The notes: generated by a model not told the origin, from the sequence alone. A stretch of DNA of 64,000 bases from Ignavibacteriales bacterium (GCA_003538625.1 DPRR01000029.1:372001-436000), one strand, 5' to 3'. Shown: positions 53,430 to 62,160, counted from the first letter of the stretch. Program-made: numbers and translations.

Positions 53430-54131
53430 TCACTTAGTAATCAGCGCCATACGCAGTATATCCTTAGGCTCGCCTTTATAAAAATTTTCCGATTTAAATA
53501 CACCCTCAAGATTAAAACCAAGCTCTCTGTTTATCCTTATGTTTCTAAGATTAGTATCATAAGTGTAAATAAATATTTTTCTAAGTTTAAGTTTATTTAA
53601 CCCGTATGAGATCCATGCTTTTGTAGCCTTTTTCCCGAATCCTTTACCGGAAAAAGTTCTGTCACCAATAAGCTTTCTCAATTCAGCTTTGTTATTTGAC
53701 TGATCATAATGCAAATAACCCATAACCCCGATAGGTATCTTTTCCTTAGTCTCAATTATCCCGAAGATATTAGACTCGTCTTTGGTAAGATCCTCTAAAT
53801 TTTTCTCAACATTATCAATCCGTGAAAGCAGAAACTCTTTACCGAACTCATTACCCGTCCATTCCTCTAAAAGCTTTTTGTGTTTTTTATAATTAAACTT
53901 ACTGATAATTATATCTTCATAACTTATAGGAAAATCAATTTTGGCATCAATCTGGTAATTTATTTCTTCATCCTCCTGGGTACGGTATCCGTTTATCGCA
54001 ATATCCAGCAGGGAATTAGCCAGGTTAATATAGTCCTTGGATTCCAGTTTTAATTTTTTTAATTCGCTTATAGTGTTCTCCAGAACAGTCTGTGTCAGAA
54101 AGGAATGCTCGAGGCGTATTGATTCGTCCAT
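53430..54131 (-). CDS. GNAT acetyltransferase with N-terminal helical extension
   Basis: 233 residues. About 80 N-terminal residues form a helical part of unknown use (IRLEHSFLTQTVLENTISELKKLKLESKDYINLANSLLDIAING), followed by a RimL-type GNAT domain (IGVMGYLHYDQSNNKAELRKLIGDRTFSGKGFGKKATKAWISYGLNKLKLRKIFIYTYDTNLRNIRINRELGFNLEGVFKSE). Probably acetylates an amino group of a sugar or protein. Single gene between repeats. Confidence 0.85.
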   Translation of the reverse strand: MDESIRLEHSFLTQTVLENTISELKKLKLESKDYINLANSLLDIAINGYRTQEDEEINYQIDAKIDFPISYEDIIISKFNYKKHKKLLEEWTGNEFGKEFLLSRIDNVEKNLEDLTKDESNIFGIIETKEKIPIGVMGYLHYDQSNNKAELRKLIGDRTFSGKGFGKKATKAWISYGLNKLKLRKIFIYTYDTNLRNIRINRELGFNLEGVFKSENFYKGEPKDILRMALITK

Positions 54132-54519
54132 AATATTTTTCCATAAAAAAATTTAATAAAAAATATTTAGTTTGTACCCTCAGGAAAGTAAATGCTCACT
54201 AAATATAACAAAAGAAATCGAATAACCGTTTGATATCTTTAACATAAGTTTTACTTATAAAAAAGGGACTAATAACTATCACAACATTTCCCACACCCTC
54301 ACCTAAGCGAAGTGGTGAATTCATCCTGTCATTTCTTCTGTTTTTGTTATTCCTGCTGTCCTGTCATTTCGAATCCCCGCAGGGGTGAGAAATCTTGTAA
54401 TCATTCATTAATAATTATAACGACAAAGTACAATGGAAGAAAGATTTCTCAGTCGTACCTCCTTCGAAATGACATTTGTTGTCCTATCGTTTTTTCCGCT
54501 CTGTCATTTCCTCTGTCTT
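54132..54519. other. Repeat-filled intergenic region
   Basis: Holds a complete GTCATTTCGA element (54363-54473, 111 bp, inner CCCCGCAGGGG and AGAAATCTT/AAGATTTCT arms) and the leader motif CTGTCATTTCnTCTGT that precedes each member of the family. No gene seen. Confidence 0.8.
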
Positions 54520-54900
54520 GTCATTTCGAACGAAGAGAGAAAACTTAATCCTCAAATTTTAACCCGAGATCATTCCATTCAGGATTCATAGTTTCAACCA
54601 GTATGTTTTTTTTCTCTCTTCTCCACTTTTTTAATTCTTTTTCTCTTCTTATTGCATCATTGATATTCGTAAAACACTCGTAGTATACAAGTTTATTCAA
54701 ATTATATTTCTTAGTGAATCCATCGATAAGTTTATTTTTATGTTCATAAAGTCTCCTTTGAAGATTATTTGTTACTCCAATATATATTACTTTGTTTGAC
54801 CAGTTGGTGAGTATATAAAGGTAATAGATATGATTTTTCAACTTCATAAATTTAAAATAAAGATTTCTAACCCCGATTAAAATCGGGGATTCGAAATGAC
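54520..54900. mobile_element. Palindromic repeat element carrying a GIY-YIG gene
   Basis: Ends GTCATTTCGA (54520-54529) and TCGAAATGAC (54891-54900) are the same ends as those of the gene-less repeats at 16933, 19270, 54363, 57601 and 58018. Between them lies a GIY-YIG nuclease gene filling 303 of 381 bp, plus the family's inner CCCCGATTAAAATCGGGG stem. The gene-less copies look like internally deleted versions. This suggests the GIY-YIG protein moves or maintains the repeats, an inference. Confidence 0.7.
54545..54847 (-). CDS. Single-domain GIY-YIG nuclease
   Basis: 100 residues: IYYLYILTNWSNKVIYIGVTNNLQRRLYEHKNKLIDGFTKKYNLNKLVYYECFTNINDAIRREKELKKWRREKK. The GIY-YIG core is YLYIL and YIGVT, with catalytic Arg (LQRRLYEH) and Glu (AIRREKELKKW). 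Matches the small stand-alone UPF0213-like GIY-YIG family that is often multi-copy in Bacteroidota. Cuts DNA, possibly at its own repeat ends. It lies wholly within a palindromic repeat element. Confidence 0.93.
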   Translation of the reverse strand: MKLKNHIYYLYILTNWSNKVIYIGVTNNLQRRLYEHKNKLIDGFTKKYNLNKLVYYECFTNINDAIRREKELKKWRREKKNILVETMNPEWNDLGLKFED

Positions 54901-55207
54901 ATATGTTGTCCTATCGTTTCTTCCGCTCTGTCATTTCGTCTGTTCTGTCATTTCGAATCTCTACGGGAGGAGCCTGCCTCCCGAAGGGATGGCCTGCCTC
55001 CCGAAGGGATGGCTTGCCCGCCGACGCGGCGGAAAGTCGGATCGATTCAAAACAAAACAGACATCAAATGATTATTGAAAAAAGATAAACGCATGAAGTG
55101 TCAGCCTGTTTCCCGACGCTATAAGAGGTAAGCAGTATCCAGTATCTAATATAATATCTAGCATCCAGCAACTAGTATCCGGTGTCCAGTCTAAATTTAT
55201 TTCTCAG
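54901..55207. other. Intergenic repeats after the GIY-YIG element
   Basis: A second half-element (GTCATTTCGAATCTC, from 54948) runs into CCTGCCTCCCGAAGGGATGG repeats (two copies, 54974-55015) and a CCGCCGACGCGGCGG palindrome, then tracts of CCAGTATC and AGTATCC. No gene recognised. Confidence 0.7.
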
Positions 55208-55672
55208 TCATTTGTCATCAGTATCAAACTTTTCCAGCTCATCCAGATCTGCCTGATCTTTTTTTCTAGTGCTCGATTTTTTATTTTTAATCAAATCTGA
55301 CCTGGAAATAAAATTTGCCATTACATTGCCAAATTGAAAAACTTTTTTACGGCTGAATGCTTCTGAAAAATCTATTCCATCAATTTCATTAAGGATATCG
55401 ATCCTTATGGGTGAAACCCCGAGCTGAACAATTCTTCCCTTAGTCGTAAAATCATCTTCCTCAATCCCGGTATTCTCAAATCCAAATTCTCTAATTACAT
55501 TTAATAGCAATTTAACGTTGGTATCACTACTATTTATAAAAATATCTATATCACCGGTATTTCGTGGGCGGGAATAAAGTGCAAGTGCATAAGCCCCGAC
55601 TATCAAGTATTCCACGTTAGACTTATTTAAGAACTCTATAAACTCTTCGAAGTCTTTTTCTGCTCTCAGCAT
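55208..55672 (-). CDS. Nucleotidyltransferase-fold protein, possible toxin or antitoxin partner
   Basis: 154 residues with VEYLIVGAYALALYSRPRNTGDIDIFINSS, the GG/GS-x9-DxD nucleotidyltransferase motif (DID), and a later IRIDILNEIDGIDFSEAF acidic segment. Similar to the AbiEii/MNT-type enzymes used in toxin-antitoxin and defence pairs. The 65-residue gene upstream overlaps it by 50 bp, giving a two-gene unit. Function unproved. Confidence 0.8.
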   Translation of the reverse strand: MLRAEKDFEEFIEFLNKSNVEYLIVGAYALALYSRPRNTGDIDIFINSSDTNVKLLLNVIREFGFENTGIEEDDFTTKGRIVQLGVSPIRIDILNEIDGIDFSEAFSRKKVFQFGNVMANFISRSDLIKNKKSSTRKKDQADLDELEKFDTDDK

Positions 55673-55820
55673 ATTCTGCCTCCTTATTAAACAACGCTAT
55701 GTACTGTTCTCTTAATATCTGTATAGTAGATAATTTCTCTTCAAAAGATTTGTTATTCCAGAATCTGACTTCATCTTCTTCAGATTTAACTCTGTAAGTT
55801 ATCTTTGCTTCTTTGATCAT
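55623..55820 (-). CDS. Small partner of the nucleotidyltransferase
   Basis: 65 residues, charged and helical (EEDEVRFWNNKSFEEKLSTIQILREQYIALFNKEAEYAESRKRLRRVYRVLK). No named family, but the layout of a small charged protein overlapping a nucleotidyltransferase gene is usual for two-gene defence or antitoxin units. Its frame stays open over the start of the next gene. Confidence 0.65.
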   Translation of the reverse strand: MIKEAKITYRVKSEEDEVRFWNNKSFEEKLSTIQILREQYIALFNKEAEYAESRKRLRRVYRVLK

Positions 55821-56160
55821 TTTTTATCACTTGTTTTTACAAAAATATGTATTTATTTCATTAGATATTATAGTGTGATTTATAGTTCTTAGTAATCGGT
55901 TATCAGTTGATAGTTGTCAGTACTTTGGCTCATTATTCAGCATTCATCATTCCTTTTTCAATATTCGTCATTCCCAATCCATTATAAGGAAATCTTCCGC
56001 ATTAAATAATTAGTCAAATCCACCGGTACCACAATTTAAGATCTCTCTGTCATACTGAGCCTGTCGAAGTATGACATTTCTCGATGATCATAAGTCTGTC
56101 ATTTCTTCTGTTCTGTCATTTCGAATCTCCGCGGCAGGCGGCCTGTCCAATTATCATCCC

Positions 56161-56290
56161 GAGCCGTCATCCCGAGCCGTCATCCCGAGCCCTCATCCCG
56201 AGCCCTCATCCCGAGCCGTCATCCCGAGCCGTCATCTCGAGCCGTCATCCCGAGCCGTCATCTCGAGCCGTCATCCCGAACCGTCATCTC
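56161..56290. repeat. Ten 13-bp tandem repeats (GAGCCGTCATCCC)
   Basis: Exactly ten contiguous units with variants CCCTC, TCTC and GAACC. The unit is the GTCATCCC-GAGC junction of the GTCAT repeat family, so slippage within one element end probably created the array. Confidence 0.9.
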
Positions 56291-56524
56291 GAGCGGAGAC
56301 GAGAGACGAGAGACGAAATTCAACAAACAAGACAAAAGTCTCCGTTCAATCTGTATTTTCCTAGTATGTTACATTAAGCGGATCCTGCCTCCCGAAGGGA
56401 TGGCCTGCCTCCCCGAAGGGACGGGCCTGCATCCTTAAACAACATTCTGAATCCCAATGCACCCCAAAATAAACTCCTTTAAAAATAAAAATCCGGTACT
56501 ATAATCAGTAAACATTTTTAATTA

Positions 56525-56552
56525 ATAAAAAAGACCGCCCTAAAGACGGTCT
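56525..56552 (-). terminator. Rho-independent terminator of the small membrane protein gene
   Basis: On the minus strand AGACCG and CGGTCT form a stem (plus 56532-56552) followed by TTTTTTATT, 29 bp after the gene's stop. Confidence 0.85.
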
Positions 56553-56580
56553 CATCAAAAATCTAAAACTAAAAAAATTA

Positions 56581-56847
56581 CTAAGTAGTCTTTGTCTTAC
56601 TAGATTTATTAAACATATTATAAATCCATGCAACAAGAAATCCGCAGACAAATCCATCAACAAATCCCCAGATCAAACCGATTATTCCCCCGATAAAACT
56701 ATAAGAATATCCATAATAAAATGCACCGAGTTTAGAAATTGTTCCGCCCGGTGAACCCATGTACAAAAGCCACCAGGTCCCGAGCATTACAGCAACACCC
56801 CAAACCAACCCGAATGAAAATCCCAATGCACCTTTGCGAAGTTCCAT
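56581..56847 (-). CDS. Small glycine-rich membrane protein
   Basis: 88 residues with two to three helices rich in Gly and Trp (ALGFSFGLVWGVAVMLGTWWLLYMGSPG; FIGGIIGLIWGFVDGFVCGFLVAWIYNMF) and a Lys/Thr tail. Comparable small proteins in this phylum are sometimes labelled holin-like, but there is no lysis context here. AGGAGTTAAG ribosome site and a strong terminator show a real single-gene unit. Confidence 0.75.
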   Translation of the reverse strand: MELRKGALGFSFGLVWGVAVMLGTWWLLYMGSPGGTISKLGAFYYGYSYSFIGGIIGLIWGFVDGFVCGFLVAWIYNMFNKSSKTKTT

Positions 56848-57045
56848 ACTTAACTCCTTAACTGATAATTAAAAAAGTTAATTATAATTATGTACTTCCC
56901 ACTTTCTTTTCAAAATCTGTATATAAACTTCAAACAATAATTTATCAAAAACAAGAAAATGTCTTTTACTTTTTATCCTTTATCCTTTAATCTTTCAATC
57001 TTTATCTCTTCTCATCCACACTGTTCACTAATCACTGTTCACTGA

Positions 57046-58299
57046 TCACTTTAAAAAAAACTGCGGCAGTTTCCTCAAATTCTTCATCAAAAGCGTTTTA
57101 ACCACAAAAGGAATACCGTGCAGCTTCAAAGCTCTGTAATCCTCACTGCTCTTAATAAAAATATTCTTTAACGATTTATTACTTGCCCCTCCGATTGTCA
57201 TACAATAGGTGGTAAGCGGCAGGTAGTTGGTGGTTATTTTGTGCTTATAAAACAATCTTAAAATCATTTCATAATCCGCGGCAATTTTCATATCGGTTCT
57301 GTATAAACCATACTTATCAAAAATTTCTTTGCGAACAAACAATGTAGGGTGGGGAGGCATCCAGCCTTTTAGTATCAATTTGGTCATCCTGCGTGTGTCA
57401 CACTGAGCGGAGTCGAAGTGTGAAGAATGTGTTTTCCAATTTCTTAAAACAGAATGTTCAATGTTCAATGCTGAATGATCAATGGATTTTAAATCCTCAT
57501 TCTCACTTCTTGCCTCTCGCTTCTTACTCCTCACATATACCAAATCACTATAAACCGCATCAATAGTGGGTTTTTGGTGGTCGGTAGCGGGCGGTTCATT
57601 GTCATTTCGACCGGAGGGAGAAATCTTAAGATCTCTCACCCCTGCGGGGATTCGAGATGACGGAATACTTTTCTCTTTATCCTTTAATCTTTTATCTTGA
57701 ATAAAACTTTCATCTTTTTCCTTTAATCTTTTATCTTGATTAAAACTTTTCTCTTTTTCCTTTATACTTTTATCTTGAAACGCTTCCGCCACTCTTTCCA
57801 GCACAAACTCATCCGCATAAAAATCATCCGAATGCAAAAGTCCAATCACATCTCCCGTTGCTAATTTTATTCCCTTATTTATCGCATCATAAATCCCATT
57901 ATCCGCTTCACTGATAGTGATTAGTGAATAGTGATTAGTGATTAGTGTTTTGTTCCCTTGGGCCTCGTCATACTGAGCCTGTCGAAGTATGACATTCGCA
58001 TTGTCACCCTGATCCTTGTCATTTCGACCCCGATCTATCGGGAGAGAAATCTTAAGATCTCTCGACTCCCCCGATAAATCGGGGCAAGCTGCTCGAGATG
58101 ACGTATCATTGTTAATTGTAAATTGTACACCTGCCTGCCGGTAGGCAAGGTTCTTAATTACTTCCCCAGTACCATCCGTCGATCCTCCATCTACAATAAT
58201 ATGCTCAACATTCTTATAAGTCTGACTGCGCACTGATTCAATCGCACGGAGTAATCCTGCTTTGTTATTCTTTGTCGCAGTTATAATTGAAATTTTCAT
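57046..58299 (-). CDS. Family 2 glycosyltransferase interrupted in frame by several intergenic repeats
   Basis: 417 residues against about 250-270 for the WcaA-like family. Core pieces are in order: MKISIITATKNNKAGLLRAIESV, VEHIIVDGGSTDGT, ISEADNGIYDAINKGIKLATGDVIGLLHSDDFYAD, AVYSDLVYV, GWMPPHPTLFVRKEIF, IAADYEMILRLFYKHK. Between them are translated repeats: a CCTGCCTGCCGG type, two GTCATTTCGA types (58018-58102, 57601-57661), a CATACTGAGCCTGTCGAAG type (57967-57993), ATTAGTG tracts, 39-bp repeats (about 57665-57775) and HFDSAQCD at about 57395-57420. All preserve the frame. Activity is uncertain; it may be drifting to a pseudogene. Confidence 0.8.
   Translation of the reverse strand: MKISIITATKNNKAGLLRAIESVRSQTYKNVEHIIVDGGSTDGTGEVIKNLAYRQAGVQFTINNDTSSRAACPDLSGESRDLKISLPIDRGRNDKDQGDNANVILRQAQYDEAQGNKTLITNHYSLITISEADNGIYDAINKGIKLATGDVIGLLHSDDFYADEFVLERVAEAFQDKSIKEKEKSFNQDKRLKEKDESFIQDKRLKDKEKSIPSSRIPAGVRDLKISPSGRNDNEPPATDHQKPTIDAVYSDLVYVRSKKREARSENEDLKSIDHSALNIEHSVLRNWKTHSSHFDSAQCDTRRMTKLILKGWMPPHPTLFVRKEIFDKYGLYRTDMKIAADYEMILRLFYKHKITTNYLPLTTYCMTIGGASNKSLKNIFIKSSEDYRALKLHGIPFVVKTLLMKNLRKLPQFFLK
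57663..57775. repeat. 39-bp repeats inside the glycosyltransferase gene
   Basis: Nearly three copies of a 39-bp unit CCTTTAATCTTTTATCTTGA..., giving 13-residue protein repeats (KDKRLKEKD-like). The same CTTTTATCTTGATT words occur in non-coding DNA near 59065, 62230-62415 and 63940-63985. Confidence 0.85.
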
Positions 58300-58460
58300 T
58301 TTTAAATATTGATTTTAGAACAATGGAACGCTGATCTAACTGATTAAACAGATTTTAACTGATCTGCGAAAATCAGTCATATCCGCGTCATCAGCGTGCT
58401 ATTGTTTTTCAATTATTCTCCTCTTACAATCTGACCAACTTCTTATCCTCATATTATCCA

Positions 58461-58763
58461 TCATTCGTCTTTTAACATTCTATTAATCCAGTATTCCGGG
58501 GCCCTATTTTGATGTGCAACAGCAATTATATAAAGCTTATCATTTAGAATTGAATAAATAAGATTATAAGGGAACTTTCTTAATACCGCTTTTCTTGTAT
58601 GTTCTGAATTCTGTGACCATAATTGAGGGAATTGAGAAATGAGTTCTATTGTTTCAAATACTTCACTAAAAAATTTTTTCCCCAAACCGGGTAATTGTAA
58701 TTCATAATATTCAAAAGCATCATCAAACTCAATAGAGGCAGGTTCTGCAAAGTAAACCTTCAT
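58461..58763 (-). CDS. RelE/ParE-family toxin
   Basis: 100 residues: VYFAEPASIEFDDAFEYYELQLPGLGKKFFSEVFETIELISQFPQLW, then TRKAVLRKFPYNLIYSILNDKLYIIAVAHQNRAPEYW, the ParE/RelE-type pattern with the C-terminal AVAHxxRxPxYW of the addiction-module class. Full length. Its stop-start junction with the antitoxin upstream has no gap. Confidence 0.92.
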   Translation of the reverse strand: MKVYFAEPASIEFDDAFEYYELQLPGLGKKFFSEVFETIELISQFPQLWSQNSEHTRKAVLRKFPYNLIYSILNDKLYIIAVAHQNRAPEYWINRMLKDE

Positions 58764-58973
58764 CTATTTGTATCGCTCAATAATTTCATTAATGGCGATT
58801 GTTTTTACTTTACCTTCCTTTAAAGCTCGATATCTTTTTTCTGCTTCCTCAGCCCAGATTTTTTCGATATTTTCATCTGGTTGATTTAAACTTCTGGAAA
58901 GCATTTCAATCAATTGCAGTCTCTCAGCCGGGCGTAATTGCAAAGCATCTTTAAAGACAGATTTAGTATCCAT
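58764..58973 (-). CDS. Addiction-module antitoxin (TIGR02574-like)
   Basis: 69 residues: FKDALQLRPAERLQLIEMLSRSLNQPDENIEKIWAEEAEKRYRALKEGKVKTI. The LxPAERLxLIExLxxSL and WxxEAExRxxAxxxGKV segments are the family marks. Precedes and neutralises the RelE-type toxin. First gene of the pair. Confidence 0.92.
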   Translation of the reverse strand: MDTKSVFKDALQLRPAERLQLIEMLSRSLNQPDENIEKIWAEEAEKRYRALKEGKVKTIAINEIIERYK

Positions 58974-59228
58974 AATATTCTCCGTTTGTATCTCTATTGT
59001 AATATTAAAAAAATCTATAATAAAAAACAGATCTTGAATAGTATCCTAAGCTATCTTTTAATCTTTATACTTTTTTCTTTATCCTTTAATCTTGATTCAT
59101 CCTCTCTTCACAACTTCACATCATCCATCCCGCCTCGGCGGGCAATCTCCCATTTCCCATCTCCCATCTCCCATCAACCATTATCCATTTCCCATCATTC
59201 TTCTTCCATCTTCCTCTCTTTCCAGCAT
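58974..59228. other. Intergenic CCCATCT tract
   Basis: About ten degenerate copies of CCCATYTC/CCATC in 59120-59220, plus a CCCGCCTCGGCGGGC palindrome. Repeated again at 60680-60740, 63000-63170 and 63985-64000. No gene. Confidence 0.7.
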
Positions 59229-60407
59229 CTAAATAAACATCGGAAAAACTGTTCGCTCTGTTTCACTAAAATTTTTGCTTATAAGATGATATTGCTCTAA
59301 TCCCAGCTCTGTACTATTCTTTTCCAGCTTCTTCAAATCACTTACTGAAGATTTTAATTTTACTTCAAACGCAATTTCTTTATTTAGTATAAAATCTATC
59401 TCTGAAATGCTTCTCTTATTATAGTAAAAAAGTTCACCATAAAAACTTAACTGATTTGCTGCTGCATTCTCAAATAACTGACCGTCATTTACTTTACCTA
59501 TAATATTTAATAAACCCGTGTCTGCAAAATATACTTTCCTTCCTCCTGCAACAGTCCTATCAATACTCTTAGAATATTTAGGAATAAGCTTTATAAAAAA
59601 TACTCCCTGCAATAATTCCAGGTAACCGTAAACCTTAACCCTGTTTATTTCAAGCTCATTGGATAGCTTTGTAACATCCAGAATATTACCCGTCCTGGGC
59701 ACAAGCATTAAAATTAAATCCCGCAGCTCACGAATATCTTTAATATCCGAAAGTACTTTTATATCTTTTTCGAAAAATGATGCAAATATATTTTTTAAAA
59801 TTAATTTCTTTGTGCTGCTATCCTTTGTTGTTACAACTTCCGGAAAGCCGCCGTATTCCAGGTATATCTGATAATCAGCTTCGTACTTTTTATATTCCAA
59901 AAGGGAGTAGGATGATTTTAATTTCAATATCTTATTTTGTTCAGTCGCTTCAATCTTATCATTAAAAAACAGATATTCACTAAAGCTTAATGGCTGCAAT
60001 ACAAACAAAAATTTTCTGCCGCTTAACGATTCCGGAAAAAGATTTTTCAAATAATAATTGGATGATCCCGTAACAACAAACTTTACATTGTACTTATCAA
60101 TCAGATATTTAATAATTTTGGTAATCTCAGGAAAGTTCTGAATCTCATCAATAAAAACATACATCCGCACATTACCCGCACCCGCTTCATTTCTAAGCAC
60201 CTCATAAATCGCATCATAATTAATGTTTTCAAAATGCAGTAAATCTAATGGATTTTCAAAATCATACCATAATTTCGGTCCGTCAACCTGATCAAACAAT
60301 TGTTTCATTAAAGTTGTTTTTCCAACCTGCCTCATACCGGTTATTATTAAAGCATTCTTATGATCCAGATACTTTAATAAATCATTATAAATAAATCTTT
60401 TTTTCAT
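59229..60407 (-). CDS. AAA ATPase with DUF4143 domain
   Basis: 392 residues. Walker A LIITGMRQVGKTTLMKQLFDQ (about 18-38), Walker B MYVFIDEIQNFPEITKII, sensor VVTGSSNYYLKNLFPESLSGR; C-terminal DUF4143 domain about 200-340 (YLELLQGVFFIKLIPKYSKSIDRTVAGGRKVYFADTGLLN, ELFYYNKRSISEIDFILNKEIAFEVKLKSS) with PD-(D/E)xK-like ExDF...EVK. Common accessory ATPase of unknown target, often multi-copy and variable. Single gene in the defence-like region. Confidence 0.92.
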   Translation of the reverse strand: MKKRFIYNDLLKYLDHKNALIITGMRQVGKTTLMKQLFDQVDGPKLWYDFENPLDLLHFENINYDAIYEVLRNEAGAGNVRMYVFIDEIQNFPEITKIIKYLIDKYNVKFVVTGSSNYYLKNLFPESLSGRKFLFVLQPLSFSEYLFFNDKIEATEQNKILKLKSSYSLLEYKKYEADYQIYLEYGGFPEVVTTKDSSTKKLILKNIFASFFEKDIKVLSDIKDIRELRDLILMLVPRTGNILDVTKLSNELEINRVKVYGYLELLQGVFFIKLIPKYSKSIDRTVAGGRKVYFADTGLLNIIGKVNDGQLFENAAANQLSFYGELFYYNKRSISEIDFILNKEIAFEVKLKSSVSDLKKLEKNSTELGLEQYHLISKNFSETERTVFPMFI

Positions 60408-60763
60408 TTTTATTTAATATTAAGTTGTTGGTTGATATGACTTTATTTGAATGATATGATATATTTTAAAGTGTCAACATCTGTAAATTTATTTTTACAA
60501 ATATACGCTTTTTTGTAAAGCAATCAAGTCCTTATAAAAACTTCCAAACTGCTCAACTTTCTCTCTTGATTGTCACCCTGAGCTGAGTTTATCCTAAGCT
60601 GAGTTTATCCTAAGCTTGTCGAAGTATCACACTGAGCTCCGTGTCATCCCGAGCGGAGACGAGGGACGAAGTGCGGGGGACATCATCCATCATCCATTTT
60701 CCATCTCCCATTTTCCATTTTCCATCTTCCACTCTTTCCATCTCCCTAAAAATCATTCTATTA
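60408..60763. other. Repeat-containing intergenic region
   Basis: Contains GAGCTGAGTTTATCCTAA twin copies (60590-60615), a CACACTGAGC/GTGTCATCCCGAGCGGAGACGAGGGACGAAG repeat and CCATTTTCCATC tracts. No gene recognised. Confidence 0.7.
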
Positions 60764-61546
60764 TTATAAATTACTTACAAATTGACCTATGGATAAAATT
60801 TTTGAACTGTTTCTTCTCTCAAATAATAAGTGCTCAAAATCTTTGGATTTATGTATTAAATCTACTTTACTTAAAGCTGCGGATATTGCTTTTTTTAACT
60901 CCGCCTGATTTGAAATGCCATGCTTAGCTTTAAGAAAATCATAATCCGGCGCAGTAATATTTAACAAAAACATAACATCATAAAAATCACGACCCTTTGA
61001 ACGTGATATTAATGCTGATATTTTCATAGCACACATTACTTTGATATCAGGTGCCGGAAAACTAAAATAAAAACCGCACCCTTTTATATTTACAGATACG
61101 GGTGAATAATTAAAAAGTTGATCCTGACATTCGATCTTGATTAAAAAACGTTCTTCTTTATGCGCTGATAAACCCAATTCGAACAGTAAACCGGGAAAAT
61201 AAATGCTTCTTCTGAATGCTTTTAATCTGCTGTCTGATGTCTTAGGAGTCTCAACATTAAAACCGAATCCTTTAATGTAATGTAAAACATCATCTGTCAT
61301 TTGATTAAATTCTTCTTCAGAAAAATCCTTGCAATCAAAATCAATATCCTCTGAAAAACGATCTATACCTTTTACCAGCCTTAGATAAGTGCCTCCTATA
61401 AAAGAAAGATTTGTTACCCATTTTGTTGAGGAGAGGTAATCAAGAATCAGTAATTGAATATATTCTTTAATCATGTACTTCTGAAACGAAGGACTTTCTT
61501 TGATATAAGGCGGAAAATATTCTTTTATTTGTTCAAGTTGTATCAT
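60764..61546 (-). CDS. AbiEii/AbiGii-family nucleotidyltransferase toxin
   Basis: 260 residues: WVTNLSFIGGTYLRLVKGIDRFSEDIDFDCKDFSEEEFN is the AbiEii motif (GGTxLR...RFSEDIDF). Later parts FLIKIECQDQLF, VMCAMKISALISRSKGRDFYDVMFLL are also typical. In type IV toxin-antitoxin systems this enzyme blocks growth upon phage infection. Overlaps the AbiEi-like gene by 4 bp. Confidence 0.93.
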   Translation of the reverse strand: MIQLEQIKEYFPPYIKESPSFQKYMIKEYIQLLILDYLSSTKWVTNLSFIGGTYLRLVKGIDRFSEDIDFDCKDFSEEEFNQMTDDVLHYIKGFGFNVETPKTSDSRLKAFRRSIYFPGLLFELGLSAHKEERFLIKIECQDQLFNYSPVSVNIKGCGFYFSFPAPDIKVMCAMKISALISRSKGRDFYDVMFLLNITAPDYDFLKAKHGISNQAELKKAISAALSKVDLIHKSKDFEHLLFERRNSSKILSIGQFVSNL

Positions 61547-62160
61547 AAAAAATAAGTTTCTATCATTATTTTAACCCGCCTGGCAAGAGCTTTACTTTTA
61601 ATCCTATCAGTGTAGTCATTTAGCCTTTTAAGATTAATAAGTTCGTGCATTATATCTTCATCAAAACGCAATGCCTTCATTTCACTTTCTGAATTATAAA
61701 ATGGGTAAAGGTATAATAAATCCAGCAGTGCCTTTTCCGGTTGTGCCACAAGCATAGTCATTGCCTTAATAAATGGTTTGTGATCATAGCCAAACATAAA
61801 CGCCGGCTTTACACTCTTGTATGAAAAAGTTCCAAATCTGTTTTTAAATTCGATAGTCTTTAACGAAGTTATGCTTGTTGTTTGAACAACTGCTTCGGGT
61901 ATTAAACCATAAAAAGCTAAAGCCGAATGAAGACTGATGTATGAAGGTCGGTAAATCCTGTTTGCAATGTATAATGGTGAAGCCGGTTCCTCAAGATATT
62001 CCGGAAAAGCATAATGACCATTTCTTAGTTTTACAAGTAATCCCTTTTTTATCCAGCGGGTTAGATTATTACTATTAAACTCAGGATACCTGCCATTTAT
62101 TTGATGAGATGAAAAACATACCTTATCAAAAAATGCGTTTTTAAATCCTATATAATCCAT
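61543..62160 (-). CDS. AbiEi-like antitoxin / transcription regulator
   Basis: 205 residues. N-terminal winged helix (FSSHQINGRYPEFNSNNLTRWIKKGLLVKLRNGHYAFPEYL) followed by the AbiEi C-terminal domain (ANRIYRPSYISLHSALAFYGLIPEAVVQTTSITSLKTIEFKNRFGTFSYKSVKPAFMFGYD, AQPEKALLDLLYLYP). Represses the operon and counters AbiEii. With 60764-61546 forms a complete type IV system. Confidence 0.92.
   Translation of the reverse strand: MDYIGFKNAFFDKVCFSSHQINGRYPEFNSNNLTRWIKKGLLVKLRNGHYAFPEYLEEPASPLYIANRIYRPSYISLHSALAFYGLIPEAVVQTTSITSLKTIEFKNRFGTFSYKSVKPAFMFGYDHKPFIKAMTMLVAQPEKALLDLLYLYPFYNSESEMKALRFDEDIMHELINLKRLNDYTDRIKSKALARRVKIMIETYFL

Larger units (their letters stand above)
55821..56580. other. 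Long repeat-filled intergenic region
   Basis: 760 bp with ATCAGTTGATAG-type tracts (about 55885-55925), a CATACTGAGCCTGTCGAAGTATG palindrome (56053-56075), a half GTCATTTCGA element (56118), the 13-bp tandem array (56161-56290) and GGGATGGCCTGCCTCCC repeats (56385-56425). The open frames over the tandem array exist in several frames at once and are artefacts. Confidence 0.75.

Noticed and set aside
56071..56377. Two 97-residue plus-strand frames rich in PEPSSRAV
   Set aside because: Produced by the 13-bp tandem array, which is open in several frames at once.
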